The notes beneath the pieces were generated by a model. That model searched no databases and was not told the origin of the DNA. It saw nothing but the letters and a program-made list of their open reading frames with translations. Below are positions 8,939 to 17,093 of a stretch of DNA of 64,000 bases, in pieces. A program made the position numbers and the translations under genes. The number at the start of each line of letters is the position of its first letter. The stretch's first letter is position 1. This DNA comes from Ureibacillus massiliensis 4400831 = CIP 108448 = CCUG 49529 (GTDB lineage Bacteria; Bacillota; Bacilli; Bacillales_A; Planococcaceae): positions 62,001 to 126,000 of the forward strand of contig NZ_JPVQ01000004.1 in NCBI RefSeq assembly GCF_000772965.1. The letters are read 5' to 3'.

Positions 8939-8971
8939 GAGAAAAACATGGTAGGATACAGTCCTACCATG
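8939..8971 (-). terminator. Intrinsic terminator of the MerR gene
   Basis: CATGGTAGGA and TCCTACCATG form a perfect 10-bp stem with a 5-base loop, followed by T5 on the minus strand. Confidence 0.85.
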
Positions 8972-8980
8972 CTTTGAAAA

Positions 8981-9403
8981 TTAATTTTTCTGAGTGAAAA
9001 TAACAATGGCATCTCGTAAAAATTCAGTTCCGCCTTTAGTTGCCTTATCGTAATATGCTTTAAATCGTTCATCAGAGACATACATTTCTGCCAGTCCAAC
9101 GTGAGCTTCTTCCGAATAAGAAGGCCAAGTATATATTAGCCATTGTTTATGTTTAGCAGCTAACGCTTGAGCTATTGGAGAAGCTGGATCACCGGTTTCA
9201 AAAGCAGTTGGAAGTAATTCGAGAATTTCTTCACCGAGCTTCGTAAATGCTTCGTAATCCTCTTTTGACATATTTTTAAATTTGTTATTGGATTTTTCTA
9301 CAGCTTCCTCTCCATATTTCTGGCGAATCTCCTCCCCATATTGTTTTTCATTGTCTTCTATTAATTTATCTTTAAATGCCTCAAATTTTTCATTATTTGA
9401 CAT
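8981..9403 (-). CDS. Possible internal translation product: free TipAS domain
   Basis: Inside the MerR gene an in-frame ATG (residue 114) is preceded by AAAAGGAG at 8-base spacing, as good as the site of the full gene. Translation from here would yield about 140 residues, exactly the TipAS drug-binding domain without the DNA-binding half. Streptomyces tipA is known to make such a short form (TipAS) from an internal start. That it happens here is inference from the site. Confidence 0.45.
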   Translation of the reverse strand: MSNNEKFEAFKDKLIEDNEKQYGEEIRQKYGEEAVEKSNNKFKNMSKEDYEAFTKLGEEILELLPTAFETGDPASPIAQALAAKHKQWLIYTWPSYSEEAHVGLAEMYVSDERFKAYYDKATKGGTEFLRDAIVIFTQKN

Positions 9404-9742
9404 GACTAACTCTCCTTTTTCATGAGCGATTGTTTTTTCAACCACCCCAATAAGTTTATCCAGTCGAGATCTTTTTTGAATGAGCTCACGGAGATGTGAT
9501 TGTAATGCTTTAGATTTATCAAAATTAGGATCATTCATTATAGAAGTAATCGTTTCTAAATCAACATCTAATTCTCTAAAAAACAGTATTTGTTGTAATC
9601 GATCTACTTCCTGCTGACCATAAATTCTATATCCAGCACTACTAATTCTTGTCGGTTTAAGTAAATTAATTTCATCATAATAGCGTAATGTTCGTGCACT
9701 AACATTCGCTAGTTTTGCTAATTTACTAATTGTGTACTCCAT
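8981..9742 (-). CDS. MerR family regulator with TipAS drug-binding domain (TipA/Mta type)
   Basis: 253 residues. An N-terminal winged MerR helix-turn-helix (Y-T-I-S-K-L-A-K-L-A-N-V-S, then R-T-L-R-Y-Y-D) is followed by a coiled-coil dimer helix (about 75-110) and a C-terminal TipAS fold (about 125-245). Family members bind drugs or peptides and activate efflux genes as well as their own promoter. ATG 9742 has AGGAGG 8 bases upstream; the longer frame to 9769 runs through that site. A second well-placed start occurs at 9403 (see separate entry). No efflux gene is adjacent, so the target is unknown. Confidence 0.85.
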   Translation of the reverse strand: MEYTISKLAKLANVSARTLRYYDEINLLKPTRISSAGYRIYGQQEVDRLQQILFFRELDVDLETITSIMNDPNFDKSKALQSHLRELIQKRSRLDKLIGVVEKTIAHEKGELVMSNNEKFEAFKDKLIEDNEKQYGEEIRQKYGEEAVEKSNNKFKNMSKEDYEAFTKLGEEILELLPTAFETGDPASPIAQALAAKHKQWLIYTWPSYSEEAHVGLAEMYVSDERFKAYYDKATKGGTEFLRDAIVIFTQKN

Positions 9743-9764
9743 AAAAAATCCCTCCTGTGATTTC

Positions 9765-9795
9765 ATCATAAAGGTTTACGTAACGAGAAGGTCAA
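9765..9795 (-). promoter_or_regulatory. MerR-type promoter with 19-bp spacer
   Basis: On the minus strand TTGACC (9795-9790), a 19-base spacer and TATGAT (9770-9765) precede the MerR gene. The overlong 19-bp spacer is the hallmark of promoters that MerR proteins activate by DNA distortion. The spacer contains the palindrome TTACGTAA near its centre. This suggests autoregulation. Confidence 0.6.
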
Positions 9796-10223
9796 TATAT
9801 AAATTGGATTTTTTTATTTGTTTCATTTGTAGAATGGATAGATCGGCGAATTTTTTCTATAGAAAAAAGAGTTGTATGAGTAGACCATATCATGCTGTAA
9901 CTAAACATAAAAATTGCGAGTGGACAAAACTGTTAGTGAATGGACTAAAAACATGAGTGGGTGGACAAAATGTGGCGTTGACTGGACAAAATGCTTACGT
10001 GAACGGACAAAACCTTTCCATAATGGACAAAACTCGCTTGCAACTGGACAAAACGTACTCCTAACTGGACAAAACCAATGCGTTACTAACAAAAGAACTA
10101 ATAACTCAAAAATTAAATACAAATGAAGCTTAAAATATGATAGAATCTTTACTTTAACTGGATTAATATTAGAACATAATAAAATGAATAACAAACGATA
10201 TTTAAAATATAAGAGGGTATAAA
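9770..10223. other. Divergent intergenic region holding a periodic repeat array
   Basis: 454 bases between the divergent MerR and GntR genes. It contains the MerR promoter, the repeat array listed separately, and about 130 AT-rich bases upstream of the GntR gene. Open frames over the array on both strands only translate the repeats (for example Trp-Thr-Lys every seven residues) and change register when the period slips from 21 to 20, so I do not accept them as genes. Confidence 0.6.
9921..10094 (+). repeat. Array of 20-21 bp spaced TGGACAAAA motifs
   Basis: The 9-mer TGGACAAAA or a one-base variant starts at 9921, 9941, 9962, 9983, 10004, 10024, 10045 and 10066. A decayed ninth copy (CTAACAAAA) starts near 10086. 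The period is 20-21 bases, two helical turns. The 11-12 bases between motifs differ in every unit. It is not a CRISPR: both repeat and spacer are too short and no cas genes are near. The function is unknown; a protein-binding array or a dispersed intergenic repeat are both possible. Confidence 0.85.
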
Positions 10224-10856
10224 ATGGATAACAGAAGGCTACAAGTAAAACAACCAAAGTACATGAAGATTGCTGCTGATATTGCGTCAAAAATTGTTGA
10301 TAAAAAGTATGTAATTGGCGAAAAAATTTATGCAAGATCATCCCTTGCAAGTCAATATGGTGTGTCTTCTGAAACGGCAAGAAGAGCTATTGCAGTGCTG
10401 CAGGATTTAGAAATTGTAGAGGCGACAAAGGGTAGCGGCGTCATGATAAAATCTTCGGAAAAGGCTGCTCAATTTGTCCATCAATTTTTGGATGTACAAT
10501 CGATACAACAAATTCAGATGGAAATGTTAGAAAGTATAAAGAGACAGCGAGATGAGTTAGCTTACTTACAGGAAACAACGGAGCAATTAGTGAGTAGGAC
10601 AGAGAGATTCCGATCAGTGAATCCATTTGTACCGTTTCAGATTGAAATTTTAGAAAGTTCTCCATATATTTCCCAAACAATTGGAAGCATCAATTTTTGG
10701 CAAAATACAATGGCGACAATTGTTGGGATAAGAAGAGAAAGTGAGCTTATTTTATCACCAGGTCCATATGCAACAATTGAAAAAAATGACATTATCTACT
10801 TTATTGGAAACGATGAAAGTATAGACAGAGTAGAGAAATTTTTATACCCAATTTAA
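10224..10856 (+). CDS. GntR-type regulator with RCK_C domain (BusR-like, candidate c-di-AMP sensor)
   Basis: 210 residues. Residues about 10-75 form a GntR winged helix (I-A-x-x-I-A-S-K-I, then S-S-x-x-A-R-R-A-I-A-V-L), followed by a coiled-coil stretch (about 90-120). The C-terminal RCK_C/TrkA-C domain spans about 130-210 and contains the G-x-R-R-E and E-K-N-D-I-I-Y-F-I-G segments. This order is that of BusR of Streptococcus and Lactococcus, a repressor that binds c-di-AMP and controls a betaine transporter. Here the next operon is a glycine betaine ABC transporter, which supports the same role. RBS AGAGGGT. It has its own terminator. Confidence 0.8.
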   Translation: MDNRRLQVKQPKYMKIAADIASKIVDKKYVIGEKIYARSSLASQYGVSSETARRAIAVLQDLEIVEATKGSGVMIKSSEKAAQFVHQFLDVQSIQQIQMEMLESIKRQRDELAYLQETTEQLVSRTERFRSVNPFVPFQIEILESSPYISQTIGSINFWQNTMATIVGIRRESELILSPGPYATIEKNDIIYFIGNDESIDRVEKFLYPI

Positions 10857-10902
10857 AAGGTCTACAGATACTAAAGCACCAGTATCTGTAGACCTTTTTT
10901 AT
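10855..10902 (+). terminator. Intrinsic terminator of the GntR-RCK_C gene
   Basis: AAAAGGTCTACAGATACT pairs perfectly with AGTATCTGTAGACCTTTT, an 18-bp stem with an 8-base loop and a T run. Confidence 0.9.
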
Positions 10903-10947
10903 TTATGAATCTTTAATGCTATTTAGATGGATTCATAAATTGGAAAT

Positions 10948-10994
10948 TTGACACAAGTAACAACTCTTTGTTACGATTAGGTTGTCACTTTGTT
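10948..10994 (+). promoter_or_regulatory. opuA promoter with operator palindrome
   Basis: TTGACA (10948-10953), an 18-base spacer and TACGAT (10972-10977) form a promoter. A perfect inverted repeat GTAACAA-CTCT-TTGTTAC (10957-10974) fills the spacer. The 7-mer CTTTGTT occurs at 10966 and again at 10988, 22 bases apart. A related arm pair GTAACAAC/GTTGTCAC spans 10957-10988. The layout fits repression by the adjacent BusR-like protein. Confidence 0.6.
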
Positions 10995-11040
10995 GTAATC
11001 TAAATGAAATATTTATAGAAATATAGGAAAGGAGAATGGT

Positions 11041-12249
11041 ATGGAGAAAATAAAAGTCGAAAATGTAACAAAAGTTTTCGGGAAACATATCAATAGTGCG
11101 TTAAAGCTCGTACAACAAAACAAGAGTAAGACAGAAATTTTAAAGCAAACCGGCGCAACAATAGGTGTGTATAATGCGAATTTCACCGTCAACGAAGGGG
11201 AAATATTCGTTATTATGGGACTTTCAGGAAGTGGTAAGTCAACGTTAGTTCGTCTCCTTAATCGCCTCATTGAACCAACAAGTGGAAACATCTACATAGA
11301 TGGTGAAAACATCTCCAAAATGAATAAACAGCAGCTTATAAAAGTTCGACGCGAAAAAATGAGTATGGTGTTTCAAAACTTTGGTTTATTCCCACAAAGA
11401 ACAGTACTTGCCAACACAGAGTTCGGATTAGAAGTGCGCGGTATTACTAAAGAAGAACGTAGATTGAAAGCAGAAAAGGCTTTAGACAACGCAGGGCTAT
11501 TAGAATACAAAGATCAATATCCTAAACAATTATCAGGTGGGATGCAACAACGTGTTGGTCTTGCAAGGGCATTAGCGAACGACCCTGACATTTTACTAAT
11601 GGATGAAGCTTTTTCTGCGCTCGATCCACTAATTCGAAAAGACATGCAAGATGAATTACTAGATTTACAACAAAAGATGAAAAAGACAATCATATTTATC
11701 ACCCATGATTTAAATGAAGCATTGCGAATTGGTGATCGCATTGCGTTAATGAAGGACGGAGAAATTATTCAAATTGGTACAGGAGAAGATATATTAACAA
11801 ACCCTGCCAATGATTATGTAAAAACATTCTTAGAGGATGTAGACCGTTCAAAAGTGTTAACAGTTGAAAATGCGATGATTCGTCCAATTTCTGTAAACAT
11901 TGAAATCGATGGTCCGAAAGTGGCATTACAAAGAATGAGAGAAGAAGAAGTCAGTGTATTGTTGGCTGTTAATAAAAAACGTGAATTCCAGGGTTATATT
12001 ACTGCTGACGATGCATTAGAAGCATCTAAACAAGGGGAAAAAGGTGTTGTCAACTTCTTAAGAAAGGACATGCCGGTTGTTCCACCAGATATGCTTATTC
12101 AGGATGTACTAGGAATCATCTCGGATTCTCCAACACCTCTTGCGGTTGTGCAAGACGAAAAGTTAGTTGGAGTGTTAATAAGAGGCGTTGTCATCGAGAC
12201 CCTCGCGGCAAGTCACGAGGAGGTGACAGAGAATGAATCAGTTTCTTGA
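11041..12249 (+). CDS. opuAA: Glycine betaine/proline betaine ABC transporter ATPase (OpuAA/ProV)
   Basis: 402 residues. Walker [10 protein letters not shown] near residue 62, signature [10 protein letters not shown], Walker B I-L-L-M-D-E-A. Two C-terminal CBS motifs (about 280-390) are usual for osmoregulated OpuA/ProV subunits. It energises uptake of compatible solutes under osmotic stress. It starts the three-gene opuA operon with a GGAGA site and overlaps the permease gene by 17 bases. Confidence 0.92.
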   Translation: MEKIKVENVTKVFGKHINSALKLVQQNKSKTEILKQTGATIGVYNANFTVNEGEIFVIMGLSGSGKSTLVRLLNRLIEPTSGNIYIDGENISKMNKQQLIKVRREKMSMVFQNFGLFPQRTVLANTEFGLEVRGITKEERRLKAEKALDNAGLLEYKDQYPKQLSGGMQQRVGLARALANDPDILLMDEAFSALDPLIRKDMQDELLDLQQKMKKTIIFITHDLNEALRIGDRIALMKDGEIIQIGTGEDILTNPANDYVKTFLEDVDRSKVLTVENAMIRPISVNIEIDGPKVALQRMREEEVSVLLAVNKKREFQGYITADDALEASKQGEKGVVNFLRKDMPVVPPDMLIQDVLGIISDSPTPLAVVQDEKLVGVLIRGVVIETLAASHEEVTENESVS

Positions 12250-13084
12250 TAACATTCCGACACTGCCAGTATCAGATGCAGTGGAATATGTAATGGAAAT
12301 ACTAACAGATTCATTAGCATCGTTATTTGACTTTGTTCAAAAATGGGGTCAAAATTCGATGGATTCGATAACGGATATGCTTTTAGCTATCCCGGCAATT
12401 ATCTTTATCTTAATTGTAGCGATTATTGCTTTCTTTGCTAGTAAGAAAAAATTTGGGCTAGCAATATTCTCAATCGTTGGATTGTATTTTATATACAATC
12501 AGGGATTATGGGATGAACTGATGAATACCATCACGTTAGTACTTTTTGCTAGTGTTATTGCGATCATTATTGGTATTCCATTAGGTATTTTAATGTCTAA
12601 AAGCTCAATTGCTGAAGCAATCCTTAAACCGGTATTGGACTTTATGCAAACAATGCCTGGGTTTGTGTATTTAATCCCAGCGGTTGCTTTCTTTGGAATC
12701 GGTGTCGTACCAGGGGTATTTGCATCAGTAATCTTTGCATTACCACCAACCGTTCGATTTACCAACCTAGGTATAAAACAAGTACCAAGAGAATTGGTTG
12801 AAGCAGCAGACTCGTACGGAAGTACTGGTAGACAAAAACTATTTAAAGTTGAATTGCCTTTGGCTAAATCAACAATTATGGCAGGGGTTAACCAAACGGT
12901 ACTTCTTTCATTATCAATGGTTGTTATTGCATCCATGATTGGTGCGCCAGGTTTAGGTAGAGAGGTTTTATCTGCTTTGCAACGAGCTCAAGTAGGTAAT
13001 GGCTTTGTAGCAGGATTAAGCTTAGTTATATTAGCCATTATAATTGACCGTTTAACGCAAAGCTTTAATAAAAAACAAGGTTAG
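12233..13084 (+). CDS. opuAB: Glycine betaine ABC transporter permease (OpuAB/ProW)
   Basis: 283 residues with about seven membrane segments. The permease coupling motif ([20 protein letters not shown]) lies near residues 183-202. It forms the membrane pore of the OpuA importer. GGAGGTGA lies just before the ATG, within the end of opuAA, so the two are translationally linked. Confidence 0.92.
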   Translation: MNQFLDNIPTLPVSDAVEYVMEILTDSLASLFDFVQKWGQNSMDSITDMLLAIPAIIFILIVAIIAFFASKKKFGLAIFSIVGLYFIYNQGLWDELMNTITLVLFASVIAIIIGIPLGILMSKSSIAEAILKPVLDFMQTMPGFVYLIPAVAFFGIGVVPGVFASVIFALPPTVRFTNLGIKQVPRELVEAADSYGSTGRQKLFKVELPLAKSTIMAGVNQTVLLSLSMVVIASMIGAPGLGREVLSALQRAQVGNGFVAGLSLVILAIIIDRLTQSFNKKQG

Positions 13085-13097
13085 AAAGGGAGATTGG

Positions 13098-14003
13098 ATG
13101 AATTTTAAAAAATTTAAAATGTTAGGTTTAACATTAGGTTTAGGGGCAATGCTTGCAGCTTGTGGTTCTGAAAGCGCAACTCCAGCTAATGAAGGAGAAA
13201 CAAATAACAACACGGAAACAACAACAGAATCTAAAGAAATTAACTTAGCTTATGTAGAATGGGATACAGAAATTGCTTCTACACATGTTGTAGCAGAGGT
13301 GTTAGAAGGTATCGGTTATGATGTAACAGTAACACCACTAGATAATGCGATTATGTGGGAAGCGGTAGCATCTGGTGAAGCAGATGCAATGGTAGCTGGT
13401 TGGTTACCAGGTACACATGCTGCCCAATATGAACAATATAAAGATAGTTTAGTAGAATTAGGCGTAAATCTTGAGGGTGCAAAAATTGGTTTAGTAGTTC
13501 CGACTTATATGGAAGCAAACTCAATTGAAGATTTAACAGATGAAGCGAATATGACAATTACAGGTATTGAAGCAGGTGCAGGTGTAATGTCTGCAACGGA
13601 AAATGCAATTGCCGAATATGAAAACCTAGCGGATTGGGAACTGCTGCCATCTTCTTCAGGTGCAATGACAGTTGCATTAGATCAAGCGATTAAAAATGAA
13701 GAAGAAGTTATTGTAACAGGCTGGTCTCCACACTGGAAATTTGCTTCTTATGACTTAAAGTATTTAGAAGATCCAAAAGGTGTATTTGGTGGGGCAGAAA
13801 CGATTAATACATTTGCTCGTCAAGGGTTAGAAGAAGACATGCCTGAAGCATTTAAAGTATTAGATGCATTCCAATGGACAAGTGCTGATATTGAAGAAGT
13901 AATGCTAGAAATTCATGATGGCGCAGATCCAGAAGAAGCTGCAGCGAAATGGGTTGAAGAAAACCCAGATAAAGTTGCTGAATGGACAAAAGATGTAGAA
14001 TAA
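13098..14003 (+). CDS. opuAC: Glycine betaine-binding lipoprotein (OpuAC/ProX)
   Basis: 301 residues. A signal peptide with lipobox L-A-A-C (Cys22) and an acidic Thr/Glu linker precede an OpuAC-fold binding domain. Tryptophans in Y-V-E-W-D, A-I-M-W-E, V-A-G-W-L-P and V-T-G-W-S-P-H-W are in positions typical of the aromatic cage that holds the betaine trimethylammonium group. It delivers substrate to OpuAB at the outer membrane face. Third gene of the operon, 13 bases after opuAB. Confidence 0.92.
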   Translation: MNFKKFKMLGLTLGLGAMLAACGSESATPANEGETNNNTETTTESKEINLAYVEWDTEIASTHVVAEVLEGIGYDVTVTPLDNAIMWEAVASGEADAMVAGWLPGTHAAQYEQYKDSLVELGVNLEGAKIGLVVPTYMEANSIEDLTDEANMTITGIEAGAGVMSATENAIAEYENLADWELLPSSSGAMTVALDQAIKNEEEVIVTGWSPHWKFASYDLKYLEDPKGVFGGAETINTFARQGLEEDMPEAFKVLDAFQWTSADIEEVMLEIHDGADPEEAAAKWVEENPDKVAEWTKDVE

Positions 14004-14008
14004 TTAAT

Positions 14009-14051
14009 AAAGGAGACGAAGGGGCATACATTCCTTTGTCTCCTTTTTTAA
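14009..14051 (+). terminator. Intrinsic terminator of the opuA operon
   Basis: AAAGGAGACGAAGG pairs with CCTTTGTCTCCTTT (one G-T pair), followed by T. Confidence 0.85.
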
Positions 14052-14054
14052 GCA

Positions 14055-14507
14055 TTATTGATTTTTAAGAACATCATATCCGACCACAGTCCAAATGCCA
14101 CCTTCTTCTTGACGGATAAGGCGTTTTAAATAGACCATACTAATGTTAGTGTCCTCATCGTTCACTTCAACTAAAGCAATCTCAATATTACTATAGCTCA
14201 ATTTTAAATTCTCTTGTTCGATAGGATAATCTCCAATGATTCCTTCAGGAAATAAGTGTAGACTAGTAAATACTTGCGCTGTAAATAGTGGATCAAGTCT
14301 CCAAGGAGAATGGCCTTCATCAACACTTTTTTGAATATTCTCTTCTATTTTAAGATCAACCTTAATTTCGACTTGAGGTTTCATTTCATAGTCATTTGCG
14401 TGAACGGGAAAAATAATATGATGGAACCCAACTACTGTTTCTAATTCATAAGTTAATTCATTTGATTCCAGATATGCAGGTATTGAATATTCATTAATAA
14501 TGTCCAT
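14055..14507 (-). CDS. Hypothetical protein
   Basis: 150 residues, acidic, no signal peptide or membrane segment. It is rich in alternating hydrophobic residues that suggest beta strands. The C terminus reads GGIWTVVGYDVLKN, which recalls the last strand of NTF2-like or DUF4440-like folds, but I cannot assign a family. GGAGG lies 8 bases before the ATG, so translation is credible. Convergent with opuA and without a partner gene. Confidence 0.65.
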   Translation of the reverse strand: MDIINEYSIPAYLESNELTYELETVVGFHHIIFPVHANDYEMKPQVEIKVDLKIEENIQKSVDEGHSPWRLDPLFTAQVFTSLHLFPEGIIGDYPIEQENLKLSYSNIEIALVEVNDEDTNISMVYLKRLIRQEEGGIWTVVGYDVLKNQ

Positions 14508-14674
14508 TCATAAAACCTCCGTATATTAGGTGTATTGAGACATCAACGTTATTATTTACAATAATTAATAATTTATTAATTTTATTAAAAAAATTTCATC
14601 AAAGTTCTAATGATGGTATTAATAAATATAGTATGCTTTTACAATAGACAGCAAGGAAGTATTCTTTCTACCTC

Positions 14675-14692
14675 AGGATATAGAGATATCCT
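14675..14692. promoter_or_regulatory. Inverted repeat upstream of the NERD-like gene
   Basis: Perfect 7-bp arms AGGATAT and ATATCCT separated by AGAG, about 70 bases before the TTG start at 14763. It could be an operator or part of the 5' leader. No regulator can be named. Confidence 0.35.
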
Positions 14693-14762
14693 TTCATACA
14701 TAGAAAACATTTCCTTATTTTGATAAAATAAAAGCTAAAGTATAGTTCTAGGGGGGACTTGA

Positions 14763-15392
14763 TTGATAGTCTGGATACTTTTATTAATACTCATAGTTGG
14801 AATTTTTATAGCCTATTCCATATATAAATTTGAAGATAGTCAATTTAGTAATATGACAGGGTACTCTTTTTTGGATATATGGAAAGATAAAACGGTTAGA
14901 CATACATATAAAGTTGTAAGCACGTTAAGGAAGGCGTCAGGAGATTTTAAGATTTTAACAAATCTACATATTCCAGTTAGCACGAATAAGGAGAAGATAA
15001 TTGATATTGTTTTTTTACATGAATCAGGCATATATTTAATAAATATTTCAAAAGAAGATGGATGGGTGTATGGAAGAGAGACTGATAATGAGTGGACGAT
15101 CGCTACTTATGGTGATAAAAAGGAAGCAGTGAAGAATCCTTTAACTGACCATCAAAATATCATTGCAGTTTTTTCTAAGATCTTTCCACAGATTCAAGAA
15201 GAATCGATATATTCCTTAGCTGTTTTTTCAGAGAATAGCTCTTTTAAAATGATTGAATTATATTCTAAAAATGTAGATGTTTTAAAACTAAGTGAACTCA
15301 AAAATTACTGGGACCATAAAGATAGTACAATCACTAAAACTGAGATTGAAACAATTGCTCAAAGCCTTAGTAAGTTAATTAAACAAATATAA
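14763..15392 (+). CDS. Membrane-anchored NERD-like protein with altered active site
   Basis: 209 residues from a TTG start preceded by AGGGGGG at 6-base spacing. Residues 2-20 form a membrane anchor. The region about 60-140 follows the NERD (nuclease-related) pattern: a hydrophobic strand with Asp (I-I-D-I-V-F-L), G-I-Y-L-I-N-I-S, G-W-V-Y-G, and K-N-P-L-x-x-H-Q-N. In nuclease-like members the second strand ends E-x-K; here it is N-I-S, so catalysis is doubtful. It stands alone before a hairpin terminator. Function unknown. Confidence 0.6.
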   Translation: MIVWILLLILIVGIFIAYSIYKFEDSQFSNMTGYSFLDIWKDKTVRHTYKVVSTLRKASGDFKILTNLHIPVSTNKEKIIDIVFLHESGIYLINISKEDGWVYGRETDNEWTIATYGDKKEAVKNPLTDHQNIIAVFSKIFPQIQEESIYSLAVFSENSSFKMIELYSKNVDVLKLSELKNYWDHKDSTITKTEIETIAQSLSKLIKQI

Positions 15393-15402
15393 ACTATTTA
15401 TT

Positions 15403-15427
15403 AGAGTCATTTCTTATGACTCTTTTG
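15403..15427 (+). terminator. Probable intrinsic terminator
   Basis: AGAGTCAT and ATGACTCT form an 8-bp stem with a 5-base loop, then TTTTGTTG. Confidence 0.65.
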
Positions 15428-15504
15428 TTGTGTAAGGGAGTTTATTTATACAAAAATGTTAGAATGTTATGATACAACAAATGAAAGAAGAAGGAGAAAC
15501 CAAC

Positions 15505-16344
15505 ATGGCGAAACTTTCTAAAAGAGAATCCAGTATTTCTTATATGAAGGAAAATGAAAAACTATTTCAATGCCCAATATGTAAAACGAATATGCAGGTT
15601 CAAGAGAATGGAAACATTACTTGTGAACAAAAGCATTCGTTCGATATAGCGAAACAAGGGTATGTAAACTTTATGACAAAAGCGATTCATTCAATGTATA
15701 GCAAAGAGTTATTTCAGTCTCGTTATGAAATTATTCAAAGTGGACTATACAATCCTGTACATGAAAAAATCGCGAATCTAATAGATTTTGGTGTACAATC
15801 AATACTAGACACCGGTTGTGGTGAGGGAACACACTTGGCAAAAATTTGTGAAAAGCTACATCCACAGGTAGTATCCCTTGGCATTGATATATCAAAAGAA
15901 GGAATCTTTACAGCGGCTAAACATTATGAGCGTCATATTTGGTGTGTTGGAGATTTAGCAAATAGCCCATTTCAGGCACAATCGATTGATTATATTTTAA
16001 ATTTCCTATCTCCAGCTAATTACACTGATTTTAAAAGAATATTAAAGCCAAATGGAAAGGTTATCAAAGTGGTGCCACAAGCAAGTTACTTACAGCAGTT
16101 AAGAGAGCAGGCATTTGCCAAATCAGAAAAAGAGCAATATTCGAATGAACAAACGGTTTCATTATTTAAAGATCAATTTTCAAAAGTTTATATAGAACGA
16201 ATCATATATGACCAACCGTTAGAACATCACTTACTACCGAAACTTCTGGAAATGACTCCATTAGGTTGGCATATAGAAAATAATGAAGACGTAGCAATAA
16301 ATGAAATTACCATTGATTTAGATATATTAGTTGGTGAATTCTAA
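15505..16344 (+). CDS. 23S rRNA (guanine-N1)-methyltransferase, RlmA family
   Basis: 279 residues. An N-terminal zinc-binding motif (C-P-I-C, then C-E-Q-K-H-S-F-D) leads into G-Y-V-N-F, as in RlmA/TlrB. A SAM-binding Rossmann motif (I-L-D-T-G-C-G-E-G-T-H) follows near residue 95. These enzymes methylate N1 of G745 or G748 in 23S rRNA; the choice of base cannot be read here. I use ATG 15505, which has GAAGGAG at proper spacing; the upstream ATG at 15469 lacks a site. Confidence 0.85.
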   Translation: MAKLSKRESSISYMKENEKLFQCPICKTNMQVQENGNITCEQKHSFDIAKQGYVNFMTKAIHSMYSKELFQSRYEIIQSGLYNPVHEKIANLIDFGVQSILDTGCGEGTHLAKICEKLHPQVVSLGIDISKEGIFTAAKHYERHIWCVGDLANSPFQAQSIDYILNFLSPANYTDFKRILKPNGKVIKVVPQASYLQQLREQAFAKSEKEQYSNEQTVSLFKDQFSKVYIERIIYDQPLEHHLLPKLLEMTPLGWHIENNEDVAINEITIDLDILVGEF

Positions 16345-16420
16345 AAACAAAATTGAATCATCTATATGTAATGGATTACAATAATGGTATGACAAATAGA
16401 AATAAGGTAGGAGACATTCC

Positions 16421-17020
16421 GTGTTATATAATTTAGGTGCAAATCTTGTAAACGCTTTTTTAACAATAAATGGAGCAAAGGCAAAAGTGTATGGAAAAGA
16501 AAATTTGCCAAAAGATGAGGGCTTTATAGTAGCATGTACTCATAACGGTTATGTGGATATTTTAAACTTAGGTGTATCTATATATCCTCGTCCAGTTCAT
16601 TTCATGGCTAAAAAACAATTATTCGATATGAAAGTATTAGGACCTTTAGTAAAAAATTTAAATGCATTTCCTGTTGATCGTGAGAATCCAGGACCAAGTG
16701 TTATTAAAATACCACGACAATTAATTAAAGAAGGTAAGATTGTAGGTATTTTCCCAAGTGGAACAAGATCGACGGAAAATACGGAACTAAAGCAAGGTGC
16801 TATCACTATCGCGCAACTATCAAAGGGGAAAATTGTGCCTGCTGCCTATATAGGTCCGCGTAATGTAAAAGAAGTATTAAAACGAAAAAAAGGATATTTA
16901 ATTTATGGAGAACCTTTTACTGTTGAGGCAGGCAAAGAAGGTAGAGAGGCAGCAACACAGCATCTAGAAAATGAGTTAAATCGCCTTATCGGGGTTTTAG
17001 AAGAATTGAAAAAGAAATAA
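16421..17020 (+). CDS. plsC: 1-acyl-sn-glycerol-3-phosphate acyltransferase
   Basis: 199 residues from a GTG start with TAGGAG upstream. The acyltransferase motif H-x4-D reads H-N-G-Y-V-D, and the substrate-binding motif reads F-P-S-G-T-R-S. It adds the second acyl chain to lysophosphatidate to make phosphatidic acid, at the inner membrane face. It is short but complete for the PlsC family. Single gene with its own terminator. Confidence 0.88.
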   Translation: MLYNLGANLVNAFLTINGAKAKVYGKENLPKDEGFIVACTHNGYVDILNLGVSIYPRPVHFMAKKQLFDMKVLGPLVKNLNAFPVDRENPGPSVIKIPRQLIKEGKIVGIFPSGTRSTENTELKQGAITIAQLSKGKIVPAAYIGPRNVKEVLKRKKGYLIYGEPFTVEAGKEGREAATQHLENELNRLIGVLEELKKK

Positions 17021-17032
17021 GTATTGGTCCAT

Positions 17033-17062
17033 ACACTCTCCAACAATTCGGAGAGTGTTTTC
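17033..17062 (+). terminator. Intrinsic terminator after plsC
   Basis: ACACTCTCC and GGAGAGTGT pair perfectly and are followed by TTTTCTTT. Confidence 0.85.
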
Positions 17063-17093
17063 TTTAGAATATCGTTAAAGAGGTGAATAGAAA

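Noticed and set aside
9921-10094. CRISPR array
   Set aside because: Repeats of 9 bases and spacers of 11-12 bases are far too short, repeats are not palindromic, and no cas genes are present.
9901-10380. Open frames on both strands across the TGGACAAAA array
   Set aside because: They translate the repeats, change register when the period slips and have no ribosome binding site. The minus frame also runs through the GntR gene.
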